From contig NZ_JAGIQA010000016.1 of assembly GCF_017814975.1 (NCBI RefSeq), positions 62,001-126,000 on the forward strand: DNA of 64,000 nt, read 5' to 3'. Numbering within the stretch: position 1 is the first letter of the stretch; every line of letters begins with the position of its first letter. A model generated the notes under the pieces. It was given only the letters and a program-made list of their open reading frames with translations. It did not search any database and was not told the DNA's origin. This stretch comes from Cupriavidus consociatus (GTDB taxonomy: Bacteria; Pseudomonadota; Gammaproteobacteria; Burkholderiales; Burkholderiaceae). This document shows positions 36,291-50,637 of this stretch, one piece after another. A program made the translations under genes and the position numbers.

Positions 36291-37070
36291 TCAGTTGCTG
36301 AACATCAGCGCGGTCAGCAGGAAATCCAGCCCCAGTACCGCCAGCGACGCGATCACCACGGTGCGGGTGGTCGCGCGCGAGACGCCTTCGGGCGTCGGCT
36401 TGGCCTCGAAACCCTGGTACAAGGCGATGAACGTCACGGCTATGCCGAAAATAAAGCTCTTGATCACGCCATTGAGCACGTCGGCGCGCACGTCGACGCC
36501 GCCCTGCATCTGCGACCAGAAAGCGCCGGCGTCGACCCCGATCAGCTGCACGCCGACCACGTAGCCGCCCAGGATGCCCACCGCGCTGAAGATCGCCGCC
36601 AGCACCGGCATGGCGATCACGCCCGCCCAGAAACGCGGCGCGACCACGCGCTGCAGCGGGTTCACCGCCATCATTTCCATCGCGGTCAGTTGCTCGCCCG
36701 CCTTCATCAGGCCGATCTCGGCGGTCAGCGAGGTGCCGGCGCGGCCCGCAAACAGCAGCGCGGTCACCACCGGCCCCAGTTCGCGCACCAGCGACAGCGC
36801 CACCAGCAGGCCCAGCGCCTGCTCCGAGCCGTAGCGGTTCAGCGTGTAATAGCCCTGCAGCCCGAGCACGAAGCCGACGAACAGGCCAGACACGGCGATG
36901 ATCACCAGCGACAGGTTGCCGACAAAGAAAACCTGGTCGGTCACCAGCCGGAAGCGGCGCAGCAGCGCCGGCGACAGGCCCAGCACGGTCAGGAACATAC
37001 GCGTGGCATGGCCCAGGCCAGTCACGCTGCGGCGCACCGCCGCGCCGATGGTGGCAAGGAAACCGATCAC
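36291..37070 (-). CDS. mlaE: Phospholipid ABC transporter permease MlaE
   Basis: A 259-residue permease with about five membrane helices and the MlaE-family motifs VALSLVRELGPVVTALLFAGRAGTSLTAEIGLMKAGEQL and VAPRFWAGVIAMP. It forms the core of the MlaFEDB complex. The start codon is GTG at 37070, overlapping the mlaF stop by 4 bases (GTGA), so translation is coupled to mlaF. Confidence 0.95.
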   Translation of the reverse strand: MIGFLATIGAAVRRSVTGLGHATRMFLTVLGLSPALLRRFRLVTDQVFFVGNLSLVIIAVSGLFVGFVLGLQGYYTLNRYGSEQALGLLVALSLVRELGPVVTALLFAGRAGTSLTAEIGLMKAGEQLTAMEMMAVNPLQRVVAPRFWAGVIAMPVLAAIFSAVGILGGYVVGVQLIGVDAGAFWSQMQGGVDVRADVLNGVIKSFIFGIAVTFIALYQGFEAKPTPEGVSRATTRTVVIASLAVLGLDFLLTALMFSN

Positions 37071-37885
37071 CGCGCGCCTCCGGCAAAGTCTTCGGCCAGC
37101 GACGGTCCCGGGTAGTGGAACGGCACCGGGCCGTCCGCCTCGGCGTGGACGAACTGGTGCACGAACGGGTCGGTGGAGGCGCGCAGCGCCTCGGGCTCGC
37201 CCTGCGCGGCGATGCGCCCGTCGGCAATGAAATACACGTAGTCGGCGATCTGGAAGGTCTCGTGCACGTCGTGCGAGACGATGATCGTGGTCGCGCCGAG
37301 TGCGTCGTTGAGGCTGCGGATCAGGCGGGCGGTCAGGCCGAGCGAGATCGGGTCGAGGCCGGCGAAGGGCTCGTCATACATCAGCAGCGCGGGATCGAGC
37401 GCGATCGCGCGCGCAAGCGCCACGCGCCGCGCCATGCCGCCGGAGATCTGCGACGGCATCAGGCCGCGGGCGCCGCGCAGGCCGACCGCGTTCAGCTTCA
37501 TCAGCACCAGGTCGCGGATCATCGAATCCGGCAGGTCGGTATGCTCGCGCAGCGGAAAGGCCACATTGTCGAAGACCGACAGATCGGTAAACAGCGCGCC
37601 GAACTGGAACAGCATGCCCATCTGGCGCCGTACCGCATACAGTCCGCGGGTATCGAGCCGGTGGATATCGGTGCCGTCGAAGCGGACCGAGCCCGCCTGC
37701 GGGCGCACCTGGCCGCCGATCAGCCGCAGCACCGTGGTCTTGCCGCACCCCGAACCGCCCATCACCGCGATCACCTTGCCACGCGGGAATTGCATGGTGA
37801 GGCCGGACAGGATGGGCTTGCCGTGGTCCGCATAAGCGAAATCCACCGCATTCAGTTCGACGAGGTTTTGAGCAGGGTCGGTCAC
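37067..37885 (-). CDS. mlaF: Phospholipid ABC transporter ATP-binding protein MlaF
   Basis: A 272-residue ATPase driving phospholipid transport by MlaFEDB. Walker A is VMGGSGCGKTT near residue 45, the signature is QISGGMARRVALARAIA, Walker B is LLMYDEPFAGLDP, and the H-loop is IIVSHDVHETFQIADY. The start codon is GTG (MTDPAQN). It is the first gene of the mla operon; 135 bp upstream lies the end of the Bug-family gene, so the promoter should be in that gap. Confidence 0.95.
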   Translation of the reverse strand: MTDPAQNLVELNAVDFAYADHGKPILSGLTMQFPRGKVIAVMGGSGCGKTTVLRLIGGQVRPQAGSVRFDGTDIHRLDTRGLYAVRRQMGMLFQFGALFTDLSVFDNVAFPLREHTDLPDSMIRDLVLMKLNAVGLRGARGLMPSQISGGMARRVALARAIALDPALLMYDEPFAGLDPISLGLTARLIRSLNDALGATTIIVSHDVHETFQIADYVYFIADGRIAAQGEPEALRASTDPFVHQFVHAEADGPVPFHYPGPSLAEDFAGGAR

Positions 37886-38020
37886 GTTGGCACCGGTCGG
37901 GACAGGGGCGCATTATAAGGTGTACTACCTAGCCCTGCTGGCACCCGTGTGCCGGGCACCACATCGCTGCCGACCGATGCAATAGGAAAGCGTCTTATTC
38001 TGCGAGCGAAAACTCTCGCT

Positions 38021-39109
38021 TCAGGGTTCTTGCACCTGGCTGACGTCCCGCAGGATGACCTGCCACTGGATCGATTCTGAACGGATGGCCGTGGCAAAGG
38101 CCTCCGGCGAATCGCGCAGCGTGGTCAGTCCGGCGGCCTGCAGCCGTGAGCGCACCTCGCGCTCGGACATCACCGCATCGAGCTCGACTGCCAGCCGCGA
38201 AACGATCGCCCGCGGCGTCTTGGCGGGCGCCATCACGCCGAACCAGGCCGCGGCCGCATACCCTTCCAGCCCCGACTCCTGCAGCGTCGGCACCAGCGGC
38301 GCCAGCGGCGAGCGGGCCACGCCGGTCACGCCGATCAGCCGCAGCCCGCCGCTGCGGACCTGGCTCTGCACCGCGGCGAACGAACAGAAGCAGGCGCTGA
38401 TCCGGCCGGCAAGCATCTCCTGCACCACCGCGGCCTCGCCCTTGGCGGTGACCAGCGGCACGCCGTTGCGGATGCCGCGCACGGCGTACTCGGCGTACAG
38501 GTGCGAAGGGCTGCCCGGCTGGCCATAGCCGTAGCTGTAGGAAGCCGGGCTGGATTTCACCGCGGTCATCCATTGCTCCGTCGTACGCATCGGCAGCCGG
38601 GCGTCGATCACCAGGAACAGCGGTGTGGTGGCGACCCGCGCCACCGGGGTGAAATCGCGCACCACGTCATAGGGCACGGGCTCCAGGCCCGGCTGGATCA
38701 GCATGTTGGCCTGGTGGAACAGCAGCGTATGCCCGTCCGAACTGGCCTTGGCGACGACATCGCCGGCGGTGGTACCGGCTGCGCCGGGGCGGTTGTCGAC
38801 CTCCATCGGCACGCCAAGCCGCTCCGACAGGCGCTCCGCCAGCAGACGGGCGACCGCGTCGGCCACGCCGCCGGCCGGGAACGGCACGATCAGGCGCATC
38901 GGCCGGTTCGGGAACGACATGCTGCGTACCAGCTGCGGCCCGGCTATCGCCGGCGTCGCGGGCACGGCGAGCGCGAGCGTGGCACAGCCCAGGACATAGA
39001 GGCACAGGAAAGGCTTGAGCCAGCGCCGGAGCAACGCCCATGCGGATTGCCACGACGCTAGCTTTGCTTTACCTCGCCAAAGCTGCGGCATATTGCGCAC
39101 TTCGGTCAT
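38021..39109 (-). CDS. Bug-family (tripartite tricarboxylate/TctC-type) solute-binding protein
   Basis: A 362-residue periplasmic binding protein of the very large Bordetella uptake gene family, greatly expanded in Cupriavidus. After an N-terminal segment and a hydrophobic signal region (FLCLYVLGCATLALAVPATPAIA) come the family motifs RLIVPFPAGGVADAVARLLA, VDNRPGAAGTTAGDVVAKA and DGHTLLFHQANM. Ligand specificity is unreadable from sequence, and no TctA/TctB membrane genes are in the window, so it is an orphan receptor. The ATG at 39109 (MTEVRNMPQLW) is chosen; the unusually long N-terminal region before the signal segment leaves the start uncertain. Confidence 0.87.
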   Translation of the reverse strand: MTEVRNMPQLWRGKAKLASWQSAWALLRRWLKPFLCLYVLGCATLALAVPATPAIAGPQLVRSMSFPNRPMRLIVPFPAGGVADAVARLLAERLSERLGVPMEVDNRPGAAGTTAGDVVAKASSDGHTLLFHQANMLIQPGLEPVPYDVVRDFTPVARVATTPLFLVIDARLPMRTTEQWMTAVKSSPASYSYGYGQPGSPSHLYAEYAVRGIRNGVPLVTAKGEAAVVQEMLAGRISACFCSFAAVQSQVRSGGLRLIGVTGVARSPLAPLVPTLQESGLEGYAAAAWFGVMAPAKTPRAIVSRLAVELDAVMSEREVRSRLQAAGLTTLRDSPEAFATAIRSESIQWQVILRDVSQVQEP

Positions 39110-39358
39110 CAATTTCCTCCCACCCATCCCCTGAGGGGACGGCGAGCTGGTTCTGGGGAAAAAGGATTCGCGAGGCGGTTTCCGTGAGTTGTTTTTTGAA
39201 AATTGTAAGTACATTGCCCGGACGGCCACAGGCACGTAAACCATAGCCGGGAGAACCCTGAAGGCCTTGCCCAGCCTTGCCAAACGCGCCATTGCCAGGT
39301 CCGGCGGCAGCCCCGCCTCCAACCCGAACCGGCATGGGCCGCGGTCTATAATCGCGCG

Positions 39359-39898
39359 ATGACGATGTTTCCCCTGCGGCCCATGGTGGCCGCCGACCTG
39401 CCCGCCGTGATGGACGTGCAGGCCACCTGCTATACCGAGGTGCTGCTGGAAAGCTGCGACGCGCTGGCCAGCCGGCTGGCGCTCTCCCCCACCACCTGCT
39501 GGGTCGCCGACGATCCGCACCGGCCCGGTGCCCTGGCCGCCTACCTGTTCACCCACGCCTGGCCCGAGACCAGCCTGCCCCCGCTCGATGGCGTGCTCGA
39601 CGACGGCTGGCGCCAGGCGCCAACGCCGGCGTCCCTGACATGGTTCGTCCACGACATGGCCGTGGCGCCCGCGGGCCGCAGCCGCGGGCTGGCGCCACGC
39701 CTGTACGCGGCGGCGCAGGCGGCCGCGGTGGCAGCCAGACTGCAGCATTCGCGGCTGATTGCCGTACAGTCGGCGGCGCCGTGGTGGCGCAGGCTCGGGT
39801 ACGCGCCAGTGGCGGCGGAGACCGCTGCGCGGCACGCCCGCAAGCTGGCGGACTATGGTGCGGCCGCGGTCCTGATGGAAAAGACGCTAGCCGGCTGA
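39359..39898 (+). CDS. GNAT-family N-acetyltransferase
   Basis: A 179-residue acetyltransferase of the GNAT superfamily. The N-terminal LRPMVAADLPAVMDVQ, the strand MAVAPAGRSRGLAPRLYAAA (acetyl-CoA pyrophosphate loop, here RSRGLA) and WWRRLGYAPV match the fold. The substrate is unknown. The start ATG (MTMFPLRP) is directly preceded by CGCG without a strong Shine-Dalgarno. It is a single plus-strand gene, convergent with gltD and divergent from the Bug-family gene. Confidence 0.85.
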   Translation: MTMFPLRPMVAADLPAVMDVQATCYTEVLLESCDALASRLALSPTTCWVADDPHRPGALAAYLFTHAWPETSLPPLDGVLDDGWRQAPTPASLTWFVHDMAVAPAGRSRGLAPRLYAAAQAAAVAARLQHSRLIAVQSAAPWWRRLGYAPVAAETAARHARKLADYGAAAVLMEKTLAG

Positions 39899-39926
39899 GG
39901 CCCGCCGCAGCGCCGCGTCCGCAACG

Positions 39927-39964
39927 AAAAAAAGCCCGCCGGCTTGCGCCGGGCGGGCTTTTTT
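39927..39964. terminator. Bidirectional terminator between the GNAT gene and gltD
   Basis: A GC-rich stem (GCCCGCC/GGCGGGC plus inner pairs) flanked by seven A on the left and six T on the right, so it works on both strands. Confidence 0.9.
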
Positions 39965-39985
39965 GTTGCGGCAGTGACCTGCGGA

Positions 39986-41449
<1,464 letters not shown>

Positions 41450-41568
41450 GTTGCGTCCTTGGTCATGCTGCGCGGGACCGGCGGCTTCGCCGGCCCTGCG
41501 GTGGGGTCAGTATCTTGTCAGGGCCGCCGCGGCTTGCCGCGGCCCATCGCTACGTTGGTTTGCTGCGC

Positions 41569-46362
<4,794 letters not shown>

Positions 46363-46550
46363 TTGGTCCACGGGCTGAATTCCGGTGAAGGCTGCGCGAA
46401 CTGCTGGACGACCGGAACGGGGACCGCGCGCTTTCTTTATATCCACCCAAACCGGTGGACCGGCGGGAAGGGAAATGGGGACGAAGCTGTCTGCGGGCCG
46501 CAGCGGCGTACACGAGCGTGACGCGCCGCACAATGACTGTGGGTGGAGCA

Positions 46551-46579
46551 ACTATATGGGAAACCTGAAAACCCCGCAA
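46551..46579 (-). promoter_or_regulatory. Candidate sigma-70 promoter of gltBD
   Basis: On the minus strand TTGCGG and TATAGT are separated by exactly 17 bases, and the -10 matches consensus at 5 of 6. It lies about 190 bases upstream of the gltB ATG, leaving room for a long leader. Confidence 0.45.
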
Positions 46580-46585
46580 AAATTT

Positions 46586-46651
46586 TAAATGGGGTCAGAA
46601 CACATTTAATATCGCACCGTTTCGGTGATTTGATTAAATGGGGACACATTA
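46586..46651. repeat. Short repeat/hairpin element next to the RAYT gene
   Basis: Two direct copies of TAAATGGGG(T/A)C (46586-46596 and 46635-46645) flank a small hairpin CACCG-TTT-CGGTG (46615-46627). The second copy reaches the transposase stop codon. An inverted near-copy lies at the other end of the gene (47418-47428). This is the kind of REP-like sequence that RAYT transposases recognise. Confidence 0.6.
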
Positions 46652-47374
46652 TTTTTGCGTGGCCGGCATCACGTCGTCTGGATTGGATTGCACCTTTTTG
46701 GGGCGTCCTTTCGGCAACGGCTGAACCCGTCGCGTGGCGCCACGCTCAAGTTGCGCCAGGAATGCCTCGTCGCCGAGGGGCCATCCGCTGTGGGCGTGGC
46801 TTCGCAGAGTCTGGAGCGCGCGGCCGGAAAGCCCCTCGGCGGTCAGCATGCGGTAGTTCGACTGGCGCTCGAACGGGGTATTGCCCAGTTCCCAATATAC
46901 GGAGTGGTCGCTCACAAACGGGCTCGCCTCAATACCGGCGTGATGACGGTAGCTGCTCCAGCGATCCGCCTCGGGGGTCGACACCTCTCCCGCGCGCAGC
47001 GCGTTGCCTTCGACATACAGCATGGCCGGCAGCATCCAGGGCGCCGGTTCGAATACGGCCGAGCGGAAGCGTCCCTCCCAGAGCGTGCCGGTGCGATTGG
47101 CGACACGATTGAAGTAGCGGGCATAGCGGCGGCCGACCGCCTGCATGGTCAGGCTGAGGGAATCCGGACCCTTGGGCGTCGCGACAAGATGGACATGATT
47201 GGGCCGCAGCGCATAGGCATGGACCGCAAGGTCATGCTCGCGCGCGGCCATGCGCAGGCAGTCGAGGTAGTGCAGGTAGTCGTCCGGGCCGAGGAAGACG
47301 TCCTGGCGGTTGTTGCCTCGCTGCAACACCAGGGCGGGAAAGCCGGTGGGGGAGAAACGGGGAAGGCGAGCCAT
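46649..47374 (-). CDS. RAYT-type transposase (REP-associated tyrosine transposase, IS200-like Y1 domain)
   Basis: A 241-residue protein of the HUH/Y1 transposase superfamily. The metal-binding HUH motif is PNHVHLVATP; upstream is the family start LVLQRGNNRQDVFLGPDDYLHYLDCL, and the downstream GTLWEGRFRSAVF and YVEGNALRAG segments are typical of the chromosomal RAYT branch. The catalytic tyrosine is probably in AVGRRYARYFNRV. Such proteins are single-copy and are thought to move or maintain REP-like repeats rather than transpose themselves. It is complete and flanked by short repeats. It sits between gltB and dgt, orientated with both. Confidence 0.88.
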   Translation of the reverse strand: MARLPRFSPTGFPALVLQRGNNRQDVFLGPDDYLHYLDCLRMAAREHDLAVHAYALRPNHVHLVATPKGPDSLSLTMQAVGRRYARYFNRVANRTGTLWEGRFRSAVFEPAPWMLPAMLYVEGNALRAGEVSTPEADRWSSYRHHAGIEASPFVSDHSVYWELGNTPFERQSNYRMLTAEGLSGRALQTLRSHAHSGWPLGDEAFLAQLERGATRRVQPLPKGRPKKVQSNPDDVMPATQK

Positions 47375-47417
47375 GTCAGGTCATGCGAGCGTCGATGCCC
47401 GCATGATAGCCTGATCC

Positions 47418-47428
47418 GTCCCCAATTA
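47418..47428 (-). repeat. Inverted near-copy of the RAYT-flanking motif
   Basis: On the minus strand TAATTGGGGAC, differing at one position from TAAATGGGGAC at 46635-46645, so the RAYT gene is bracketed by an inverted pair about 770 bp apart. Confidence 0.6.
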
Positions 47429-47455
47429 TCTGAAGGGCCACGCCCCTTCCTTGCG

Positions 47456-48592
47456 TCAGTTGCCCTCGCTGACCGCGAAGATGCGCCGGTGCTCGCGGAT
47501 CGCATAGCGGTCCGTCATGCCGGCGATGTAATGCGCGATCAGCCGAGGCTGGTCGGCGCCGTGGCCGGCCTGGTACTGCGGCGGCAGCAGGCGAGGATCG
47601 GACATGAAAGCCCCGAACAGGTCGCCGACAATGCGCTGGGCCTTGGCCGACATCCGCATGACGAGGTAATGCCGGTACAGGTGCCGGAACAGGAAGCGCT
47701 TCAATGCCGCGGCTTCCTCATGCAGTTGGGGACTGAAGCCCACCAGCGGGCCGGCGGCTCGCACCGCGTCGATATTGCGAGGATTGGCGGCGGCGATATT
47801 GCGGCTGGTGGTCTCGATCAGGTCGACGATCAGCGTATTGATCATGCGCCGAACGGTCTCGTTGATGGCGCGCCGGCCATTCACGCCGGGGAAGGCATCG
47901 GCCACCTCCGCGTGGTGGCGCGCCCACATCGGGACCTCGTCGAGCTGCTCCAGCGTAAGCAGGCCGGAGCGCAGGCCATCGTCGATATCGTGGTTGTTGT
48001 AGGCGATCTCGTCGGCCAGGTTGGCAAGCTGCGCCTCCAGCGACGGCTGCGTGCCCTCCAGGAAGCGCCGGCCCAGCTCGCCCAGCGCCGCGGCATTGAC
48101 GCGCGAGCAATGCTTCAGGATGCCCTCGCGCGTCTCGAACGTCAGGTTCAGGCCATTGAAGCCGCCATAGCGCTCTTCCAGCTCGTCCACCACCAGCAAG
48201 CTCTGCAGGTTGTGCTCGAAGCCGCCATGGTTCTTCATGCAGGCGTTGAGCGCATCCTGCCCGGCGTGGCCGAAAGGGGTATGGCCAAGGTCGTGCGCCA
48301 GCGAGATGGCTTCGACCAGGTCTTCGTTGAGCCGCAGGTTGCGCGCGATCGAGCGGGCGATCTGCGCCACCTCCAGGCTATGGGTCAGCCGGGTGCGGAA
48401 CAGGTCCCCTTCATGGTTGACGAAGACCTGGGTCTTGTATTCGAGCCGCCGGAACGCGGTGCTGTGGATGACGCGGTCCCGGTCGCGCTGGAATTCGCTG
48501 CGCGACTGCGACGCGGGTTCGGCGTGCACTCGCCCGCGCGTCTGCGCGGAGCGGGCGGCGTATGGGGCGAGGTGGCTTTCGAAGTCGGTCAT
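47456..48592 (-). CDS. dgt: Deoxyguanosinetriphosphate triphosphohydrolase-like protein
   Basis: HD-domain dNTP triphosphohydrolase that releases triphosphate from dGTP or other dNTPs. 378 residues. The HD motif residues are in [15 protein letters not shown] (first His), [15 protein letters not shown] (His-Asp pair) and [15 protein letters not shown] (final Asp). The N-terminal [27 protein letters not shown] is family-typical. The downstream part of the aroK-aroB-dgt set, 57 bases after aroB. Confidence 0.95.
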   Translation of the reverse strand: MTDFESHLAPYAARSAQTRGRVHAEPASQSRSEFQRDRDRVIHSTAFRRLEYKTQVFVNHEGDLFRTRLTHSLEVAQIARSIARNLRLNEDLVEAISLAHDLGHTPFGHAGQDALNACMKNHGGFEHNLQSLLVVDELEERYGGFNGLNLTFETREGILKHCSRVNAAALGELGRRFLEGTQPSLEAQLANLADEIAYNNHDIDDGLRSGLLTLEQLDEVPMWARHHAEVADAFPGVNGRRAINETVRRMINTLIVDLIETTSRNIAAANPRNIDAVRAAGPLVGFSPQLHEEAAALKRFLFRHLYRHYLVMRMSAKAQRIVGDLFGAFMSDPRLLPPQYQAGHGADQPRLIAHYIAGMTDRYAIREHRRIFAVSEGN

Positions 48593-48649
48593 GCGGCAAT
48601 CCGTTGGCTGGAGGTTTGGGGGCCTGGGTTGCGAGGCATAACCGGTCAG

Positions 48650-49756
48650 TCAAGCGACCGTGGCCTCGGTGGGAGGTTTAAGCACCGCGTGCTGCAACGT
48701 GGCATGCAGGTCGGCGTCCGGCACCGTGGTGATGAACGCCTCGCCGAGCTTCTTTAGCAGGATGAACTTGATGCTGCCAGCCTCGGCCTTCTTGTCGACC
48801 TTCATCATTTCGATATAACGGTCGGTGCCCAGTTCCGGCGCCACCACCGGCAGGTTGGCTGCCAGCGTCAGTTCGCGGATGCGGGCGCGGGTCTCGGTAT
48901 CGATAAAGCCGAGCCGGTGCGACAGGTCGGCGGCCATCACCATGCCGCAGCCCACCGCCTCGCCGTGCAGCCAGGCACCGTAGCCCATGCCGGCCTCGAT
49001 CGCATGGCCGAAGGTGTGGCCAAAGTTGAGGATGGCGCGCAGGCCGCCCTCGCGCTCGTCCTGCGCCACCACGCCGGCCTTGATTTCACACGAGCGTTGC
49101 ACCGCCACCGCCATCAGCTCGGGATCGCAGTCGTTCAGCGCCTTGATATTGCGCTCGATCCAGGCAAAGTACTCGGCGTCGGCGATGGCACCGTGCTTGA
49201 TCACCTCGGCCATGCCGGCGGCCAGTTCGCGCGGGGGCAGCGTGCGCAGCGTGTCGATATCGGCGATCACCGCGTTGGGCTGGTGGAACGCGCCGATCAT
49301 GTTCTTGCCGAGCGGGTGGTTGATGCCGGTCTTGCCGCCCACCGACGAATCCACCTGCGACAGCAGCGTGGTCGGCACCTGGATGAACGGCACGCCGCGC
49401 ATATAGCAGGCGGCGGCAAACCCGGTCATGTCGCCCACAACCCCGCCGCCCAGCGCGACCAGCGTGGTCTTGCGGTCGGCGCCGGCGTGCAGCAGCGCGT
49501 CGAAGATCAGGTTCAGCGTTTCCCACTGCTTGAAGGCTTCGCCGTCGGGCAGCGTGACCGTGCGCACGGTCTTGCCGAGCGACTTCAGGCTGGCCTCGAC
49601 GCGCGCCGCGTAGAGCGGCCCCACGGTCTCGTTGGTGACGATGACGGCGTGCTGGCCGCGCACGTGCGGGCGCAGCAGCTCGGCGTTGTCGAGCAGGCCG
49701 GTACCGATATGGATGGGGTAGCTGCGCGCTCCCAGGTCGACTTCAAGCGTGATCAT
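48650..49756 (-). CDS. aroB: 3-dehydroquinate synthase
   Basis: Second step of the shikimate pathway: DAHP to 3-dehydroquinate, with NAD and a divalent metal. 368 residues. NAD-binding [13 protein letters not shown], the substrate loop [25 protein letters not shown] and metal ligands in [11 protein letters not shown] and [10 protein letters not shown] are visible. The start overlaps the aroK stop by 4 bases, so the two shikimate enzymes are translationally coupled. Confidence 0.97.
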   Translation of the reverse strand: MITLEVDLGARSYPIHIGTGLLDNAELLRPHVRGQHAVIVTNETVGPLYAARVEASLKSLGKTVRTVTLPDGEAFKQWETLNLIFDALLHAGADRKTTLVALGGGVVGDMTGFAAACYMRGVPFIQVPTTLLSQVDSSVGGKTGINHPLGKNMIGAFHQPNAVIADIDTLRTLPPRELAAGMAEVIKHGAIADAEYFAWIERNIKALNDCDPELMAVAVQRSCEIKAGVVAQDEREGGLRAILNFGHTFGHAIEAGMGYGAWLHGEAVGCGMVMAADLSHRLGFIDTETRARIRELTLAANLPVVAPELGTDRYIEMMKVDKKAEAGSIKFILLKKLGEAFITTVPDADLHATLQHAVLKPPTEATVA

Positions 49757-50448
49757 GGATGGGTGGGGTCCTGCGGCGCCGGTTGCGCGGGATCGATCGC
49801 AAAGCCGGCCATTTCAAGTTGCATCAACACCATATTAGCAAGCTGCGCCACCGAAGGCTTGCCGGTTTCGATAATGAAATCCGCCACCTCGCGGTAGAGC
49901 GGGTCGCGCTGGGCGTACAGCGCCTCAAGCTTGCCCTTGGGGTCTTCGGTCTGCAGCAGCGGGCGGTTGCGGTCATGGCGGGTGCGCAGCCACAGGTCGT
50001 GGGGGCTCGCGCGCAGATAGACCACGGTGCCGCGGGCTTTCAGCACCTCACGGTTTTCGGCGCGCAGCACCGCGCCGCCGCCGGTAGCCAGCACGATGCC
50101 CTGGCGCCCGGCCAGTTCGCGGATCATCGCGGCTTCGCGGTCGCGGAAGCCGGCTTCGCCCTCGACCTCGAAGATCACCGGGATGCGCACGCCACAGTGC
50201 GCTTCGATCTCGTGATCGGAATCGAAAAACGGATAATGCAGACGCCGCGCCACCGTGCGACCCACGGTAGTCTTGCCGGCGCCCATCAGGCCGACGAAAA
50301 AGAGATTGGGTCGATCGGATTCCGGTCGGTCGGATTCCTGTCGATCGGGGTGCGGGCTTGGTGCCGACCCTGTCGCAGAGGCTGTCACGGGACTGTCGTT
50401 CGGGAGCGCGGCGCCTGTGCCGCCCTCCCCGGTTAGGAACTGCATCAT
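49753..50448 (-). CDS. aroK: Shikimate kinase with N-terminal extension
   Basis: Phosphorylates shikimate with ATP. The kinase core begins near residue 47 with Walker [12 protein letters not shown]; the shikimate-binding DSDHEIEAH, the GGGAV motif and the lid [11 protein letters not shown] follow. The 231-residue product is about 50 residues longer than the usual ~175-180. The extra N-terminal region is low complexity ([11 protein letters not shown]), encoded in part by a 15-bp direct repeat. The ATG at 50448 (first Met of MMQFLTGEG) is used; ATG 50445 and TTG 50475 are alternatives. The upstream pil terminator implies a promoter of its own. Confidence 0.93.
   Translation of the reverse strand: MMQFLTGEGGTGAALPNDSPVTASATGSAPSPHPDRQESDRPESDRPNLFFVGLMGAGKTTVGRTVARRLHYPFFDSDHEIEAHCGVRIPVIFEVEGEAGFRDREAAMIRELAGRQGIVLATGGGAVLRAENREVLKARGTVVYLRASPHDLWLRTRHDRNRPLLQTEDPKGKLEALYAQRDPLYREVADFIIETGKPSVAQLANMVLMQLEMAGFAIDPAQPAPQDPTHP
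50311..50348. repeat. 15-bp direct repeat in the 5' part of aroK
   Basis: Two and a half copies of a 15-bp unit (TCGATCGGATTCCGG, TCGGTCGGATTCCTG, TCGATCGG) encode the [11 protein letters not shown]-type linker of the shikimate kinase extension. Confidence 0.75.
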
Positions 50449-50569
50449 CTTCTTATGTTGTGGTGCGCACGGCAAGTGCCGGATGCAGCATCAGCCACAT
50501 CCCGCGTGTCTTGCCGCGCATGCCGGCCTCCTCCTGGCCTGGCTGGCCACCGGTCCAGTCCGGCGGCAA

Positions 50570-50599
50570 CAAAAAAGGCCGCATCGGTCGATGCGGCCT
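50570..50599 (-). terminator. Terminator of the pilMNOPQ operon
   Basis: AGGCCGCAT pairs with ATGCGGCCT around a 6-base loop, followed on the minus strand by six T, 39 bases after the pilQ stop. It separates the pilus operon from aroK. Confidence 0.9.
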
Positions 50600-50637
50600 G
50601 CCAGTCTACTGTATCCGGCGTCAAACCCCCGGTGCAA

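Noticed and set aside
46655-48757. A 700-codon plus-strand open frame opposite RAYT and dgt
   Set aside because: Antisense to two genes with clear catalytic motifs; no motif of its own.
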